Shown here one piece after another: positions 1-8,800 of a stretch of 29,383 bases of DNA. The translations under genes were made by a program, and so were the position numbers. Source of the stretch: Clostridia bacterium (GTDB lineage: Bacteria; Bacillota; Clostridia; CAKSNL01; HGM11501); the NCBI GenBank assembly GCA_900766735.1, contig CAAFWO010000005.1:1-29383 (forward strand), in the 5' to 3' direction. The stretch's first letter is position 1. Each line of letters opens with the position of its first letter. Under the pieces are notes generated by a model, which was not told where the DNA came from, did not search any database, and was given only the letters and a program-made list of their open reading frames with translations.

Positions 1-17
1 CGACGCTCTTCCGATCT
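1..17 (+). other. Illumina adapter remnant (not genomic)
   Basis: The first 17 bases, CGACGCTCTTCCGATCT, are identical to the 3' end of the standard Illumina read-1 adapter. They sit exactly at the contig end and run straight into the metN reading frame, where they would encode residues that do not belong to the protein. This is untrimmed adapter carried into the assembly. It also shows that short-read Illumina data were used, which matters when judging the homopolymer frameshifts further along. Confidence 0.95.
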
Positions 18-404
18 ATTTTGGACGGCGGCCATGTTGTCGAGGAGGGGCTTGTGAGCGACGTTTTCTCAGCTCCCAAATCCGCGGCGGCGAAACGGCT
101 GGTATTCCCCGACGGGTCGAACAATCCCGTTAAAAACTCGGGCGAGCGCAGAATCAGAGTCGTGTTTAACGGCGCATATGCCGCGGGCAAGCCTCTGATC
201 ACCCAGATGGCGATCGACATGGGCATCGCCGCAAACATTCTCGCCGCGTCGACAAAGATCATAGGCGACAAGGTCTACGGCAATATGCTGTTAGGCCTTC
301 CGGATTCTGACGAGACGCTTTCATCCGCCAAGATATATTTAACGAAGATAGCCGATGTTATTGTAGAGGAGGTCACGGACGATGATTACAGCATTTCTGA
401 ATAA
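18..404 (+). CDS. metN: Methionine ABC transporter ATP-binding protein MetN, C-terminal fragment
   Basis: This is the 3' part of an ABC-transporter ATPase; the nucleotide-binding core lies off the left end. The visible start, LDGGHVVEEG, matches the strand after the H-loop of MetN-type ATPases. A linker and a NIL regulatory domain follow, roughly the last 80 residues (RIRVVFNGAYAAGKPL onward). In MetN the NIL domain binds cytosolic methionine and inhibits uptake when the amino acid is plentiful; that role is family knowledge. The stop overlaps the metI start by 23 bases, so the two genes are translationally coupled. The substrate-binding protein MetQ is not in view and would have to lie to the left. 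The call rests on the NIL domain together with the MetI-type permease next door. Confidence 0.88.
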   Translation: MLDGGHVVEEGLVSDVFSAPKSAAAKRLVFPDGSNNPVKNSGERRIRVVFNGAYAAGKPLITQMAIDMGIAANILAASTKIIGDKVYGNMLLGLPDSDETLSSAKIYLTKIADVIVEEVTDDDYSISE

Positions 405-1098
405 TTTTTTCTCGGCAGCCGAGGTTGAAAAGTTCATCTCCGTATTTAAGTCCGAGTTTCTTATCGCGACCTGGGAAACGATCTATGTCACGCTTTTGTC
501 AACGCTTTTTGCCTTCATAATCGGCCTTCCCTTGGGAATATTACTCGTTGCCGGCGAAAAGGGCGGTGTTCGCCCCCTCCCCTCGTGGCTTTTATGGATA
601 ATCGGAACGGTGATAAACCTTTTAAGAAGCGTGCCGTTTCTTATCTTAATGATCATGGTAATTCCCTTAACGCGCGCCATCGTCGGCACATCGGTCGGCA
701 CGGTCGCGTCAATGGTTCCCCTGGTCATCGCGTCGTTCCCGTTCGTGGCAAGGCTTGCCGAAAGCAGTCTTCGTGAGGTCAACCCCAACATCATCGAGGC
801 GGCGCAGAGCATGGGCGCAACTCCGATGCAGATAATAACAAAGGTAATAATCCCGGAGTCCATGCCCTCGCTCATTTCAAACCTCACCATCGCGGTGACG
901 ACTATTTTGGGCTACTCGGCGATGAGCGGTATCATCGGCGGCGGCGGCCTTGGCAAGATCGCGATCAACTACGGCTATTACAGATACCAGTATCTTATAA
1001 TGCTGACGGCGGTCGTTTTGCTCATCGTCATCGTTCAGCTGTTACAGTATTTCGGCACGAACGCGGCGAAAAAGAGCGACAAGCGCTTAAAGAGTTAA
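382..1098 (+). CDS. metI: Methionine ABC transporter permease MetI
   Basis: A 238-residue inner-membrane permease with several hydrophobic spans: around residues 25-58, 68-100, 108-128, 160-190 and 205-225. The EAA cytoplasmic loop that docks on the ATPase is clear (EAAQSMGATPMQIITKVIIP), as is the glycine-rich stretch GIIGGGGLGKIAINYGYY typical of MetI. It would carry D/L-methionine across the membrane using the neighbouring MetN. The ATG at 382 has GGAGG about ten bases upstream and lies inside the end of metN. The protein is slightly longer than the usual ~220 residues, with a charged C-terminal tail. A methionine importer fits a genome that also encodes LuxS and MtnN. Confidence 0.93.
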   Translation: MITAFLNNFFSAAEVEKFISVFKSEFLIATWETIYVTLLSTLFAFIIGLPLGILLVAGEKGGVRPLPSWLLWIIGTVINLLRSVPFLILMIMVIPLTRAIVGTSVGTVASMVPLVIASFPFVARLAESSLREVNPNIIEAAQSMGATPMQIITKVIIPESMPSLISNLTIAVTTILGYSAMSGIIGGGGLGKIAINYGYYRYQYLIMLTAVVLLIVIVQLLQYFGTNAAKKSDKRLKS

Positions 1099-1192
1099 GC
1101 GCCTTAATGTGCAACATATGATGACCGAAAGGTAGTATTGTTCGCTCTCTTGACCGATTAGTTTATTACCTCTCGTCTTCTCTTTCTTAAGT

Positions 1193-1306
1193 CAAAATCT
1201 TTGATTTTGCCGCCTTAAAAACGCCTTTGCGGTTTTAAGAGCGTACGAAAAACCTTGAACGGTTTTTCGTACCGGACTAAAAAAGACTTTGTTGTCTTTT
1301 TTAGTC
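1193..1306. repeat. Four consecutive A/T-biased hairpins after metI
   Basis: The 277-base gap after metI holds a row of inverted repeats, each with an oligo-A left arm and an oligo-T right arm. They are CAAAATC/GATTTTG (1193-1209), CTTAAAA/TTTTAAG (1214-1239), a 12-bp perfect stem GTACGAAAAACC with its complement (1243-1272), and a 13-bp perfect stem GACTAAAAAAGAC with its complement (1275-1306). A smaller GCCTC/GAGGC pair follows at 1309-1326. No reading frame with coding character is present. They may act as stacked transcription stops or be decayed intergenic repeats. Confidence 0.75.
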
Positions 1307-1343
1307 ATGCCTCGTCAGAGGGAGGCGAAATAAGTTTATCGGC

Positions 1344-1380
1344 AAATAAAAAAACGCCCCTGTCGGGGGCGTTTTTTATT
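1344..1380. terminator. Bidirectional intrinsic terminator between metI and the pyr operon
   Basis: A GC stem, CGCCCC/GGGGCG, with loop TGTC is flanked by seven A on the left and six T on the right. It can therefore stop both the rightward metNI transcript and the leftward pyr operon. The stop codon of the last pyr-operon gene (1376-1378) lies in its right flank. Confidence 0.9.
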
Positions 1381-1579
1381 TGCTCTTATAATATAACATA
1401 CAGTGGCAATAGCCTTCAAAATCGGGGTCTGCTATCTGGTCGCGAAACTCCTTGCACATACACTTGTTTTCGGGTGTTTTTTCTATTTTGCACGGGCAGT
1501 AGCCGCCTTTTTTCTTTAACCCCTCTTTGATTTTTTCAACTATCTCTTTGTTATCGTTATAGCGAACGGCCATAATCAT
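1376..1579 (-). CDS. Ferredoxin:thioredoxin reductase catalytic-domain-like small protein
   Basis: A 67-residue cytosolic protein whose C-terminal half carries three Cys-X-Cys motifs: CPC (28-30), CMC (40-42) and CHC (58-60), ending CHCMLYYKSK. This is the cysteine set of the FTR catalytic subunit, where four cysteines hold a [4Fe-4S] cluster and two form a redox-active disulfide. In the plant/cyanobacterial enzyme the spacing is CPC-X16-CPC-X8-CHC. Here it is CPC-X9-CMC-X15-CHC, with the same total distance but a shifted middle motif. A likely role is electron transfer or disulfide reduction; the partner is unknown. The ATG at 1579 overlaps the pyrI stop as ATGA. An ATG at 1573 is an alternative start, with AGGAG ten bases upstream. 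It is the last gene of the pyr operon and ends in a terminator. Confidence 0.8.
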   Translation of the reverse strand: MIMAVRYNDNKEIVEKIKEGLKKKGGYCPCKIEKTPENKCMCKEFRDQIADPDFEGYCHCMLYYKSK

Positions 1580-1995
1580 CTTTCTCCTTTGCTCTCACAG
1601 TATATGCACCTGTATGTAGCGCTGCTTCTGTCAGTAAGCTTGAATATATCGGGAAGCTCCTGCTCCGTCGAGGTGATACATCTGGGGTTTTTGCACTTTA
1701 TAACGCCGACCAATTTTTCCGGCAGTGCGAGCGTCTTTTTCTCGACGATGACGGAGTCCTTAATGATATTTACCGTCGCGCCGGGGTCGACAAAGCCCAG
1801 AATGTCCGTATCGGGGTAAAAATCGCCGTCCACCTTTATGATGTCCTTCTTGCCGGACTTTTTGCTCGCCGCGTTCTTTATCAGCGCGACCGTTGTGCCG
1901 AGCTTGTCCAGCCCCAAAAGCGAATATATTAAAAACGATTTTCCGGCCGTGATATGGTCTATCACGATGCCGTTTTTTATTGAATCGATATTCAT
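1576..1995 (-). CDS. pyrI: Aspartate carbamoyltransferase regulatory subunit PyrI
   Basis: 139 residues. The N-terminal two thirds form the nucleotide-binding domain. The C-terminal zinc domain has cysteines at 101, 106, 130 and 133 (CKNPRC...CIYC), the four ligands expected in PyrI. In enzymes of this type PyrI binds CTP, UTP and ATP and tunes the PyrB catalytic trimers allosterically, so this pathway probably has end-product control at protein level as well as at the leader. GGAGG lies eight bases before the ATG at 1995. Only three bases separate it from pyrB, and its stop overlaps the next gene. Confidence 0.96.
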   Translation of the reverse strand: MNIDSIKNGIVIDHITAGKSFLIYSLLGLDKLGTTVALIKNAASKKSGKKDIIKVDGDFYPDTDILGFVDPGATVNIIKDSVIVEKKTLALPEKLVGVIKCKNPRCITSTEQELPDIFKLTDRSSATYRCIYCESKGER

Positions 1996-1998
1996 ATC

Positions 1999-2907
1999 TC
2001 ACACCTCCAAAAGCATTTTGATGAGCGCCATACGCATATATTTTCCGTTCAGAACCTGCTTAAAATAGCACGCTCTGGGGTCTGAGTCCACCGCGACGCT
2101 GATCTCGTTCACTCTGGGAAGCGGATGCATCACGATCATATCCTCACGCGCTGATAAAAGCTTTTCGGGTGTTAATATATAGCTGTCCTTAAGCCTTAAA
2201 TAGTCCTCCTCGTTAAAGAAGCGCTCTTTTTGAACGCGCGTCATATAAAGCACATCAAGCTCGCCCATCACGCTCTCCAAGTCCGTCGTCTGAACATAGG
2301 AAAGGTTCTTTTCCTTTATCACATTTTTGACATAGCTCGGAAGCTTTAACTCCTCGGGCGATATTAAAATGAACTTGACATTTTCATAACGCGCAAGGGC
2401 ATTTATGAGCGAGTGCACCGTTCTCCCGAATTTAAGGTCGCCGCAAAAGCCGATCGTTACCCCCGAAAAGCCGCCCTTCTCGCGCTTTATGGTAAGTAGA
2501 TCCGCCAGAGTCTGCGTCGGGTGGTTATGCCCCCCGTCGCCCGCGTTTATCACGGGGATGGACGCATTCATCGCCGCGACGAACGGCGCGCCCTCTTTCG
2601 GGTGGCGCATCGCAATAATATCGGCATAGCAGGAGATGACCTTTGCCGTGTCGGCCACGCTCTCGCCCTTCGAGGCCGAGGTGTTCGCCGCCGACGAGAA
2701 GCCCAAAACGTTTCCGCCGAGCTCATACATCGCCGCCTCAAAGCTTAATCTCGTTCTTGTGGACGGCTCAAAAAAGAGCGTTGCGAGCTTTTTGCCGCGG
2801 CAGACGCCCGAATATCTTTCCGGCCTTTTTATAATGTCCTCTGCCGTGTCGATCAAAGAGGCGATCTCCTCTTTCGAGAGGTCCAAAATATCGATAACGC
2901 TTCTCAT
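1999..2907 (-). CDS. pyrB: Aspartate carbamoyltransferase catalytic subunit PyrB
   Basis: Joins carbamoyl phosphate and aspartate to give N-carbamoyl-L-aspartate, the first committed step of UMP synthesis. The carbamoyl-phosphate loop FEPSTRTRLSFE is at about residues 47-58 and HPLPR is at 261-265; both are diagnostic. The start at 2907 is chosen because GGAGG sits six bases upstream and the ATG overlaps the pyrE stop as ATGA. A longer frame begins with a GTG at 2925, but that overlaps the ribosome-binding site. At 302 residues it is a normal-length ATCase. It lies next to pyrI, as in other PyrBI-type enzymes. Confidence 0.97.
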   Translation of the reverse strand: MRSVIDILDLSKEEIASLIDTAEDIIKRPERYSGVCRGKKLATLFFEPSTRTRLSFEAAMYELGGNVLGFSSAANTSASKGESVADTAKVISCYADIIAMRHPKEGAPFVAAMNASIPVINAGDGGHNHPTQTLADLLTIKREKGGFSGVTIGFCGDLKFGRTVHSLINALARYENVKFILISPEELKLPSYVKNVIKEKNLSYVQTTDLESVMGELDVLYMTRVQKERFFNEEDYLRLKDSYILTPEKLLSAREDMIVMHPLPRVNEISVAVDSDPRACYFKQVLNGKYMRMALIKMLLEV

Positions 2908-3542
2908 AGATTGCCTCCTATCCACGACTCGTCGGACGGGCTGTCGCGGAAGGCCAGAAGCCTTGCCTCATCCGCCGCTTTTATATATCCGTCCTCTGCC
3001 GCAACGCGCGCGACCGTGTCAAAATCTGTCAGGCTCACATTTTTAACGTTCGCCTCGGCCAGCCTTTTAACTCCGCGCTCCATACCGTAGGTAAATATCG
3101 AGACGATGCCGAGCACATCCGCTCCGGCCTCGCGGAGAGCCTCCACAACGTCGATAACACTGCCGCCGGTCGAGATGAGGTCCTCAATAACGACGACCTT
3201 TTCTCCCGGGGTGAGTTTTCCTTCGATCCTGTTCTGCCTTCCGTGATCCTTGGCAGAGCCCCGGACGTAGCCCATCGGAATGCCCATAATGTGCGCCGCT
3301 ATCGCCGCGTGCGCTATCCCGGCGGTCGACGTGCCCATGAGCGCCTCGGCCTCGGGGTAGTTTTTCTTCACCGTCTCGGCGATGGCTTCTTCCACTTTAT
3401 CGCGCGATGAAGGGTCTGAAAGTATCAGTCTGTTGTCGCAATACACCGGGCTTTTGATTCCGCTCGCCCATGTGAAGGGCTCTTCCGGGCGGAAAAACAC
3501 CGCCTTGATCCTTAAAAGTTCCTTTGCAATCAGCTCTTTCAT
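2904..3542 (-). CDS. pyrE: Orotate phosphoribosyltransferase PyrE
   Basis: Transfers phosphoribose from PRPP to orotate to give OMP. The 212-residue protein has the PRPP-binding motif VVVIEDLISTGGS at about residues 116-128 and the catalytic loop region GSAKDHGRQNRIEG at 95-108. The start at 3542 (MKELIAKELL) is preferred because AAGGAG lies just upstream, in the 13-base gap after pyrF. An in-frame upstream ATG at 3587 would sit inside pyrF. The stop overlaps the pyrB start. Confidence 0.96.
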   Translation of the reverse strand: MKELIAKELLRIKAVFFRPEEPFTWASGIKSPVYCDNRLILSDPSSRDKVEEAIAETVKKNYPEAEALMGTSTAGIAHAAIAAHIMGIPMGYVRGSAKDHGRQNRIEGKLTPGEKVVVIEDLISTGGSVIDVVEALREAGADVLGIVSIFTYGMERGVKRLAEANVKNVSLTDFDTVARVAAEDGYIKAADEARLLAFRDSPSDESWIGGNL

Positions 3543-3555
3543 TATGTACTCCTTT

Positions 3556-4251
3556 CTAATCAATGAACTCAGATATGCATCTTTCATATGCGCCGACCGG
3601 GTCGTCCGCCCTCGTTATCGGGCGGCCGACGACGATATAATCGCTTCCCGCCTTTTTCGCGTCTGCGGGCGTCATTACCCTTTTCTGGTCGCCGACCTCG
3701 CCGTCCGCAAAGCGGATCCCGGGCGTTACCGTCAAAAATTCTTTGCCGCAGACCGCGTGCACGTCCTCGGCCTCAAGGGGTGAGCAGACCACCCCGTCAA
3801 GACCTGAGTTTTTCGCGTTGAGCGCGTATTTTTCAACCGTTTCCTTCATCGGCGTATTAATTAAAAGCTCCTCTTTTAAGGCTCTCTCGTCCGTCGAGGT
3901 GAGCTGTGTCACGGCGATGAGAAGCGGAGAATTTTCAGACTCCTTCGCCGCCGCGCACGCCGCCTTCATCATTTCCGACGCGCCGGAGGCGTGAACGTTC
4001 ACCATGTCCGCTCCAAGATTCATGAGCACCCTCATCGCGCTTTTAACGGTGTTCGGAATGTCGTGAAGCTTAAGGTCCAAAAACACCTTATGACCGCGCG
4101 CTTTTACCTCGCGCACGATCCCGGGGCCCTCGGCATAGAAAAGCTCCATTCCTATTTTAAGATACGGCTTTTTGCCGGTGAACTTTGAAAGGAAAGCGAA
4201 AGTCTCCTCTTTATTCTTAAAATCGCATGCTATGATAACGTCCTTACCCAT
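3556..4251 (-). CDS. pyrF: Orotidine 5'-phosphate decarboxylase PyrF
   Basis: Decarboxylates OMP to UMP, the last step of the pathway. It is a 231-residue TIM barrel with the catalytic stretch DLKLHDIPNT (D59, K61, D64) and the phosphate-binding end VVGRPITRADDP. The ATG at 4251 is seven bases after a perfect GGAGGT. A GTG at 4260 in the same frame falls within that ribosome-binding site, so it is unlikely. The gene overlaps the end of pyrD by eight bases. The length and motif arrangement are those of the bacterial short form. Confidence 0.96.
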   Translation of the reverse strand: MGKDVIIACDFKNKEETFAFLSKFTGKKPYLKIGMELFYAEGPGIVREVKARGHKVFLDLKLHDIPNTVKSAMRVLMNLGADMVNVHASGASEMMKAACAAAKESENSPLLIAVTQLTSTDERALKEELLINTPMKETVEKYALNAKNSGLDGVVCSPLEAEDVHAVCGKEFLTVTPGIRFADGEVGDQKRVMTPADAKKAGSDYIVVGRPITRADDPVGAYERCISEFID

Positions 4252-5161
4252 TATGCGCACCTCCTATAATATCAGTCAGTTTTTCTATTCCGAGCTCCTC
4301 CATAAGCGAAGGAAGTCTTTCTATCATCTCCGGGCAGGCGTATGGATTTATGAGGTTTGCCGCGCCGACGCCGACAGCCGTCGCCCCGGCCATCATCATC
4401 TCCAAAACGTCCTCTGCCCTTGTCACGCCGCCGATGCCGATTATCGGAATCTTCACCGCTTCATACACCTGATAGACCATTCGAAGCGCCACCGGGAAGA
4501 CAGCCGGGCCCGAAAAGCCGCCCATCTTGTTGGCTATCACGGGCTTTCTTCTTTTAATGTCTATCCGCATTCCCAAAAGCGTATTTATCATACTGATACC
4601 GTCCGCTCCGGCGCTCTCGCACGCCTTTGCGATCTCGGCAATGTCCGTCACGTTCGGGGAAAGCTTTGCTATTACCGGCTTTTTCGTGATCTTTCTGACC
4701 GCGCCTATGACCTCGGCCGCAGTCTCCGGTTTTAAGCCCGGGCTCTTTCCGCCGGCTCTTAAGTTGGGGCAGGAAATATTGATCTCAAGCCATCCGACAA
4801 TGTCTTCTTTTTCGAGTTTTTCCGCATTTGAGACAAATTCCTCGGTCGAGAAGCCGCCGACGTTTGCTATGACCTTTTTATGAAAGCACTCGCGAAGCTT
4901 GGGAAGCTCTTCGGCTATGACCTTCTCCACGCCCGGGTTTTGAAGGCCGACCGCGTTTATAACGCCGGAGGTGCACTCCGCCGTTCTCGGCGTGGGGTTT
5001 CCGAACCGCTCCTCTGCCGTCGTGCCCTTAAAGGAGAATGTGCCGAGGACGTTAATATCATATATCTTTGCAAATTCGTGCCCGTAGCCGAACGTTCCGC
5101 TCGCCGGGATTATGGGGTTATCGATAGTGATTCCGCAAAGGTTTACCCTCGTGTCTACCAT
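4244..5161 (-). CDS. pyrD: Dihydroorotate dehydrogenase B, catalytic subunit PyrD
   Basis: Oxidises dihydroorotate to orotate. This is the class 1B, FMN-binding cytosolic form: 305 residues, with the active-site cysteine in NISCPN (C131) and the FMN-phosphate region IIGIGGVTRAEDVLEMMMAGA near residues 240-260. Class 1B enzymes pass electrons through PyrK to NAD, and pyrK is immediately upstream, overlapping by seven bases. GGAGGAG precedes the ATG at 5161. Together with PyrK this points to an NAD-linked, quinone-independent step, which suits an anaerobe. Confidence 0.96.
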   Translation of the reverse strand: MVDTRVNLCGITIDNPIIPASGTFGYGHEFAKIYDINVLGTFSFKGTTAEERFGNPTPRTAECTSGVINAVGLQNPGVEKVIAEELPKLRECFHKKVIANVGGFSTEEFVSNAEKLEKEDIVGWLEINISCPNLRAGGKSPGLKPETAAEVIGAVRKITKKPVIAKLSPNVTDIAEIAKACESAGADGISMINTLLGMRIDIKRRKPVIANKMGGFSGPAVFPVALRMVYQVYEAVKIPIIGIGGVTRAEDVLEMMMAGATAVGVGAANLINPYACPEMIERLPSLMEELGIEKLTDIIGGAHNG

Positions 5162-5883
5162 ATGATCTCCTCCTTTTCAAGAACCGGCCCGTCCTTGCAT
5201 ATTCTTTTCGCGCCGTATTTTGTCTTGCAGCTGCACCCCATGCATGCGCCGAATCCGCAGCCCATCCGCTCCTCAAAGCTGAACTGGCCTCCGGTCTTTG
5301 CCTTGTCATAGACCGCTCTGAGCATTGCCTGCGGCCCGCAGGTGTAGATGTAGTCATAGTCGATGCCATCCATCGCGTCGGTCACGAAGCCTTTTTGCCC
5401 TACGCTCCCGTCCGCCGTGGTTAAATATACCGTTGCGATTTTCTCAAACTCTTCTTTTAAGAACACCTCATCCGATGTGTTAAAGCCCAGTATCACGGTA
5501 ACGGTCTTCCCCTCGTCCTTAAGCTTTTTAGCAAGGTTATAAAGCGGAGGAACGCCGACTCCGCCGCCTATCAAAAGCGGCCTGTCGCCTGATTTTCCTG
5601 CGTCAAACCCGTTGCCGAGCCCTGTCAAAACGTCAAGCGAGATCCCTTTTTCCATTTCGGACATAATTTTCGTTCCCTCACCCACGACCTTATAAATGAC
5701 CGTGACGGTCTCAGCGTCAAAGTCGCAGACTGAGATCGGGCGGCGAAGGTACTTATCCGGCACTTTTATGTTGATAAACTGCCCCGGCCGGGTGATTGCC
5801 GACGTGTCGCCCGAGAGCACCATTTTATAGACGCTCTTTGCAATTTTTTCGTTTGATTCTACCTTATAGCAAGACTTTATCAT
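5155..5883 (-). CDS. pyrK: Dihydroorotate dehydrogenase B, electron-transfer subunit PyrK
   Basis: The FAD and [2Fe-2S] partner of PyrD, which relays electrons from dihydroorotate to NAD+. The protein has a ferredoxin-reductase-like fold: an N-terminal FAD barrel (RRPISVCDF near residue 50) and a nucleotide-binding part with LLIGGGVGVPPLYNLA near 100. The C-terminal cluster has cysteines at 209, 214, 217 and 229 (CGFGACMGCSC...C). At 242 residues it is of typical length. GGAG upstream of the ATG lies within the end of carB, three bases away. The pyrK-pyrD pairing is the normal Firmicutes arrangement. Confidence 0.95.
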   Translation of the reverse strand: MIKSCYKVESNEKIAKSVYKMVLSGDTSAITRPGQFINIKVPDKYLRRPISVCDFDAETVTVIYKVVGEGTKIMSEMEKGISLDVLTGLGNGFDAGKSGDRPLLIGGGVGVPPLYNLAKKLKDEGKTVTVILGFNTSDEVFLKEEFEKIATVYLTTADGSVGQKGFVTDAMDGIDYDYIYTCGPQAMLRAVYDKAKTGGQFSFEERMGCGFGACMGCSCKTKYGAKRICKDGPVLEKEEIIW

Positions 5884-5886
5884 ATA

Positions 5887-8800
5887 CTACTCCTTATCGA
5901 TCGTGGAAACCGTTATGGTCATCTCCTCCAGCACATCCAAAAGCACCCTCACAGTGTCAAGCGCGGTGAACATCGTGACGTTGTTTTCGACCGCACAGCG
6001 CCTTATCTTATAGCCGTCCGTCTCCTCGCTCAATGAATTTAAGCCGCGCGTGTTGATGACATAGTTGACATAGCCTTTTCTGATGGAGTCTAATATCTCT
6101 TCGTTTCCATCGCTTATTTTGGCCAGAGTGTGAGTTTTTATTCCGTTTTCTTTCAAAAACCGTGCCGTGCCGCTCGTCGCCGTGATGTTAAAGCCGAGCC
6201 TGTAGAACCTTCTTATCAGAGGAAGTGCCTCGTTTTTGTCCTTGTCGGCCACGGTCACGAAAATAGTTCCGTAGTTTACGACGTTCATACCGGACGCTTT
6301 TAGCGATTTATAAAGCGCGCGCGTTAATTTGTCGTCATAGCCGATCGCCTCGCCCGTCGACTTCATCTCGGGCGAAAGGTACGCGTCAAGCCCTCTTATC
6401 TTCGAGAACGAGAACGCCGGAGTCTTGACATACCAGCGCTTTTTCTCGCGCGGGCATATCTCATTTATTCCCTGCTCTTTTAACGAATGACCGAGCATAG
6501 CAAGCGTCGCGATGTCAGCGATCTGCCAGCCCGTCGACTTTGACAGAAACGGCACCGTTCTTGACGAGCGCGGATTGACCTCGATTATGTAAACGTTTTC
6601 GTCCTTATCGACGATGAACTGAATGTTATAAAGCCCCACGATGCCGATGCCGATGCCTAACTTTTTCGTGTAGTCAAGCATCGTCTCTTTCGCTTTTTCG
6701 GAGACGCTGAAGGTCGGGTACACGCTTATCGAGTCGCCCGAGTGGATTCCCGTCCGCTCGACGTGCTCCATGATCCCGGGCACGAAAACGTCCTTCCCGT
6801 CGCACACGGCGTCGACCTCAAGCTCTTTTCCGACGATGTATTTGTCGACCAAGACCGGCCTGTCCTCGTCCACCTCGACCGCGGTCTTAAGGTAGTGGCG
6901 AAGGCCCTCCTCGTCCGCGACAATCTGCATCGCCCTGCCGCCCAAAACATAGCTCGGGCGAACGAGCACGGGATAGCCGATCCTCTTTGCCGCGGTGACT
7001 CCGTCTTCGATATTTGTCACCGCCTCGCCGACCGGGTGCGGAATGCCGAGCTTGATGATGATTTTTTCAAACGCGTCGCGGTTTTCCGCGTTGTCGATCG
7101 CCTCGCAGTCCGTTCCAATGAGCTTGACTCCGCGTTTTGCCAAAGGCTCGGCTAAGTTTATCGCCGTCTGGCCGCCGAGGGTCGCAATAACGCCCTCGGG
7201 CTTTTCAAGCTCGATAATATTCATAACGTCCTCGGTCGTTAAGGGCTCAAAATAGAGCTTGTCGCTCGTTGTGTAGTCCGTCGACACGGTCTCGGGGTTG
7301 TTATTTATTATTATCGCCTCATAGCCGGCGTTTTTGATCGTCTTTACCGCGTGAACCGTCGAATAGTCAAATTCGACGCCCTGGCCGATCCTTATCGGTC
7401 CCGAGCCCAAAACGACGATCTTTTTCCTGTCGCTCACGACTGACTCGTTCTCGTCCTCATATGTCGAGTAAAAATAAGGAATATAGCTTTCAAACTCGCT
7501 CGCGCAGGTGTCTATCATTTTATAGACCGGGAAGATGTTATTCTCGCGGCGAAGGGCATATATCTCGTCCTCCGTCATTTTCCAGAGCACACCCAAATAC
7601 TTGTCGCAAAAGCCCATTTTCTTGGCTTTTTTAAGTATTTCAATGTCGCCGACGCTGGCCTCTAAAACCTTTTCAAAGTCCACAATCTTTTTTATCTTGT
7701 CCAAAAAGAACATATCTATCTGCGTGATGTTGCATATTCTCGAATGATCGACGCCGAGCCACATCAGCTGGGCGATCGCATAAATTCTGTCGTCCGTCCC
7801 CTCCTTAATGTAGTTAAAAAGGTCCTCGACAGTCATCTTGTCTTTGTCGAATTTCGATTTATATAAGTGGCACACGCCGATTTCGAGCGAGCGTATTGCC
7901 TTTAACAGGCTCTCCTCAAGCGTTCTGCCGACCGCCATGACCTCGCCCGTCGCCTTCATCTGGGTCGAAAGCTTGTTTGACGCGGAGGTGAACTTATCGA
8001 ACGGGAAGCGCGGCATTTTCGTCACCACATAGTCAAGCGTCGGCTCAAACGAGGCCGGTGTGTTCGCGATCATTATCTCATCTAACGTCATGCCGACGGA
8101 GACCTTCGCCGAGACGCGCGCGATCGGGTATCCGCTCGCCTTTGACGCGAGCGCCGAAGAGCGCGAAACTCTGGGGTTGACCTCGATCACATAGTAGGAA
8201 AAGGACTGCGGATCGAGCGCGAACTGCACGTTACAGCCGCCCTCTATCTTAAGCGCGCGGATAATCTTTAACGCGCTGCTTCTGAGCATCTGGTATTCCT
8301 TGTTTGTGAGCGTCTGGCTCGGGCAGACAACGATTGAGTCGCCTGTGTGAATCCCGACAGGATCTAAATTTTCCATGTTGCAGACGGTGATCGCCGTGTC
8401 GTTCCTGTCGCGCATTACCTCATATTCGATCTCTTTATAGCCTCTGATGCTCTTTTCGACGAGCACCTGGCCGACCGGAGAGAGCGCGAGCGCATTCTTC
8501 ATTATAACGCGGAGCTCCTCCTCGTCGTCCGCAAAGCCGCCGCCCGTTCCGCCGAGGGTGAACGCCGGTCGGAGCACGACGGGATAGCCGATCTCCTCCG
8601 CCGCCGAAACGCCCTCTTCGATCGAGTGCGTTATTTTTGACGGGAGCACAGGCTCGCCGATCTCTTCGCAAAGCTCCTTAAAAAGCTCTCTGTCCTCTGC
8701 TCTTTCGATGCTTTCCGCTCTCGTGCCCAAAAGCTCGACTCCGCACTCGTGCAAAACGCCCTTTTTCGATAGCTGCATGGCAAGATTTAACCCCGTCTGG

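Noticed and set aside
1099..1375. Methionine-responsive riboswitch or tRNA in the gap after metI
   Set aside because: Only simple hairpins are present, downstream rather than upstream of the met genes; no cloverleaf or SAM-aptamer features were found.
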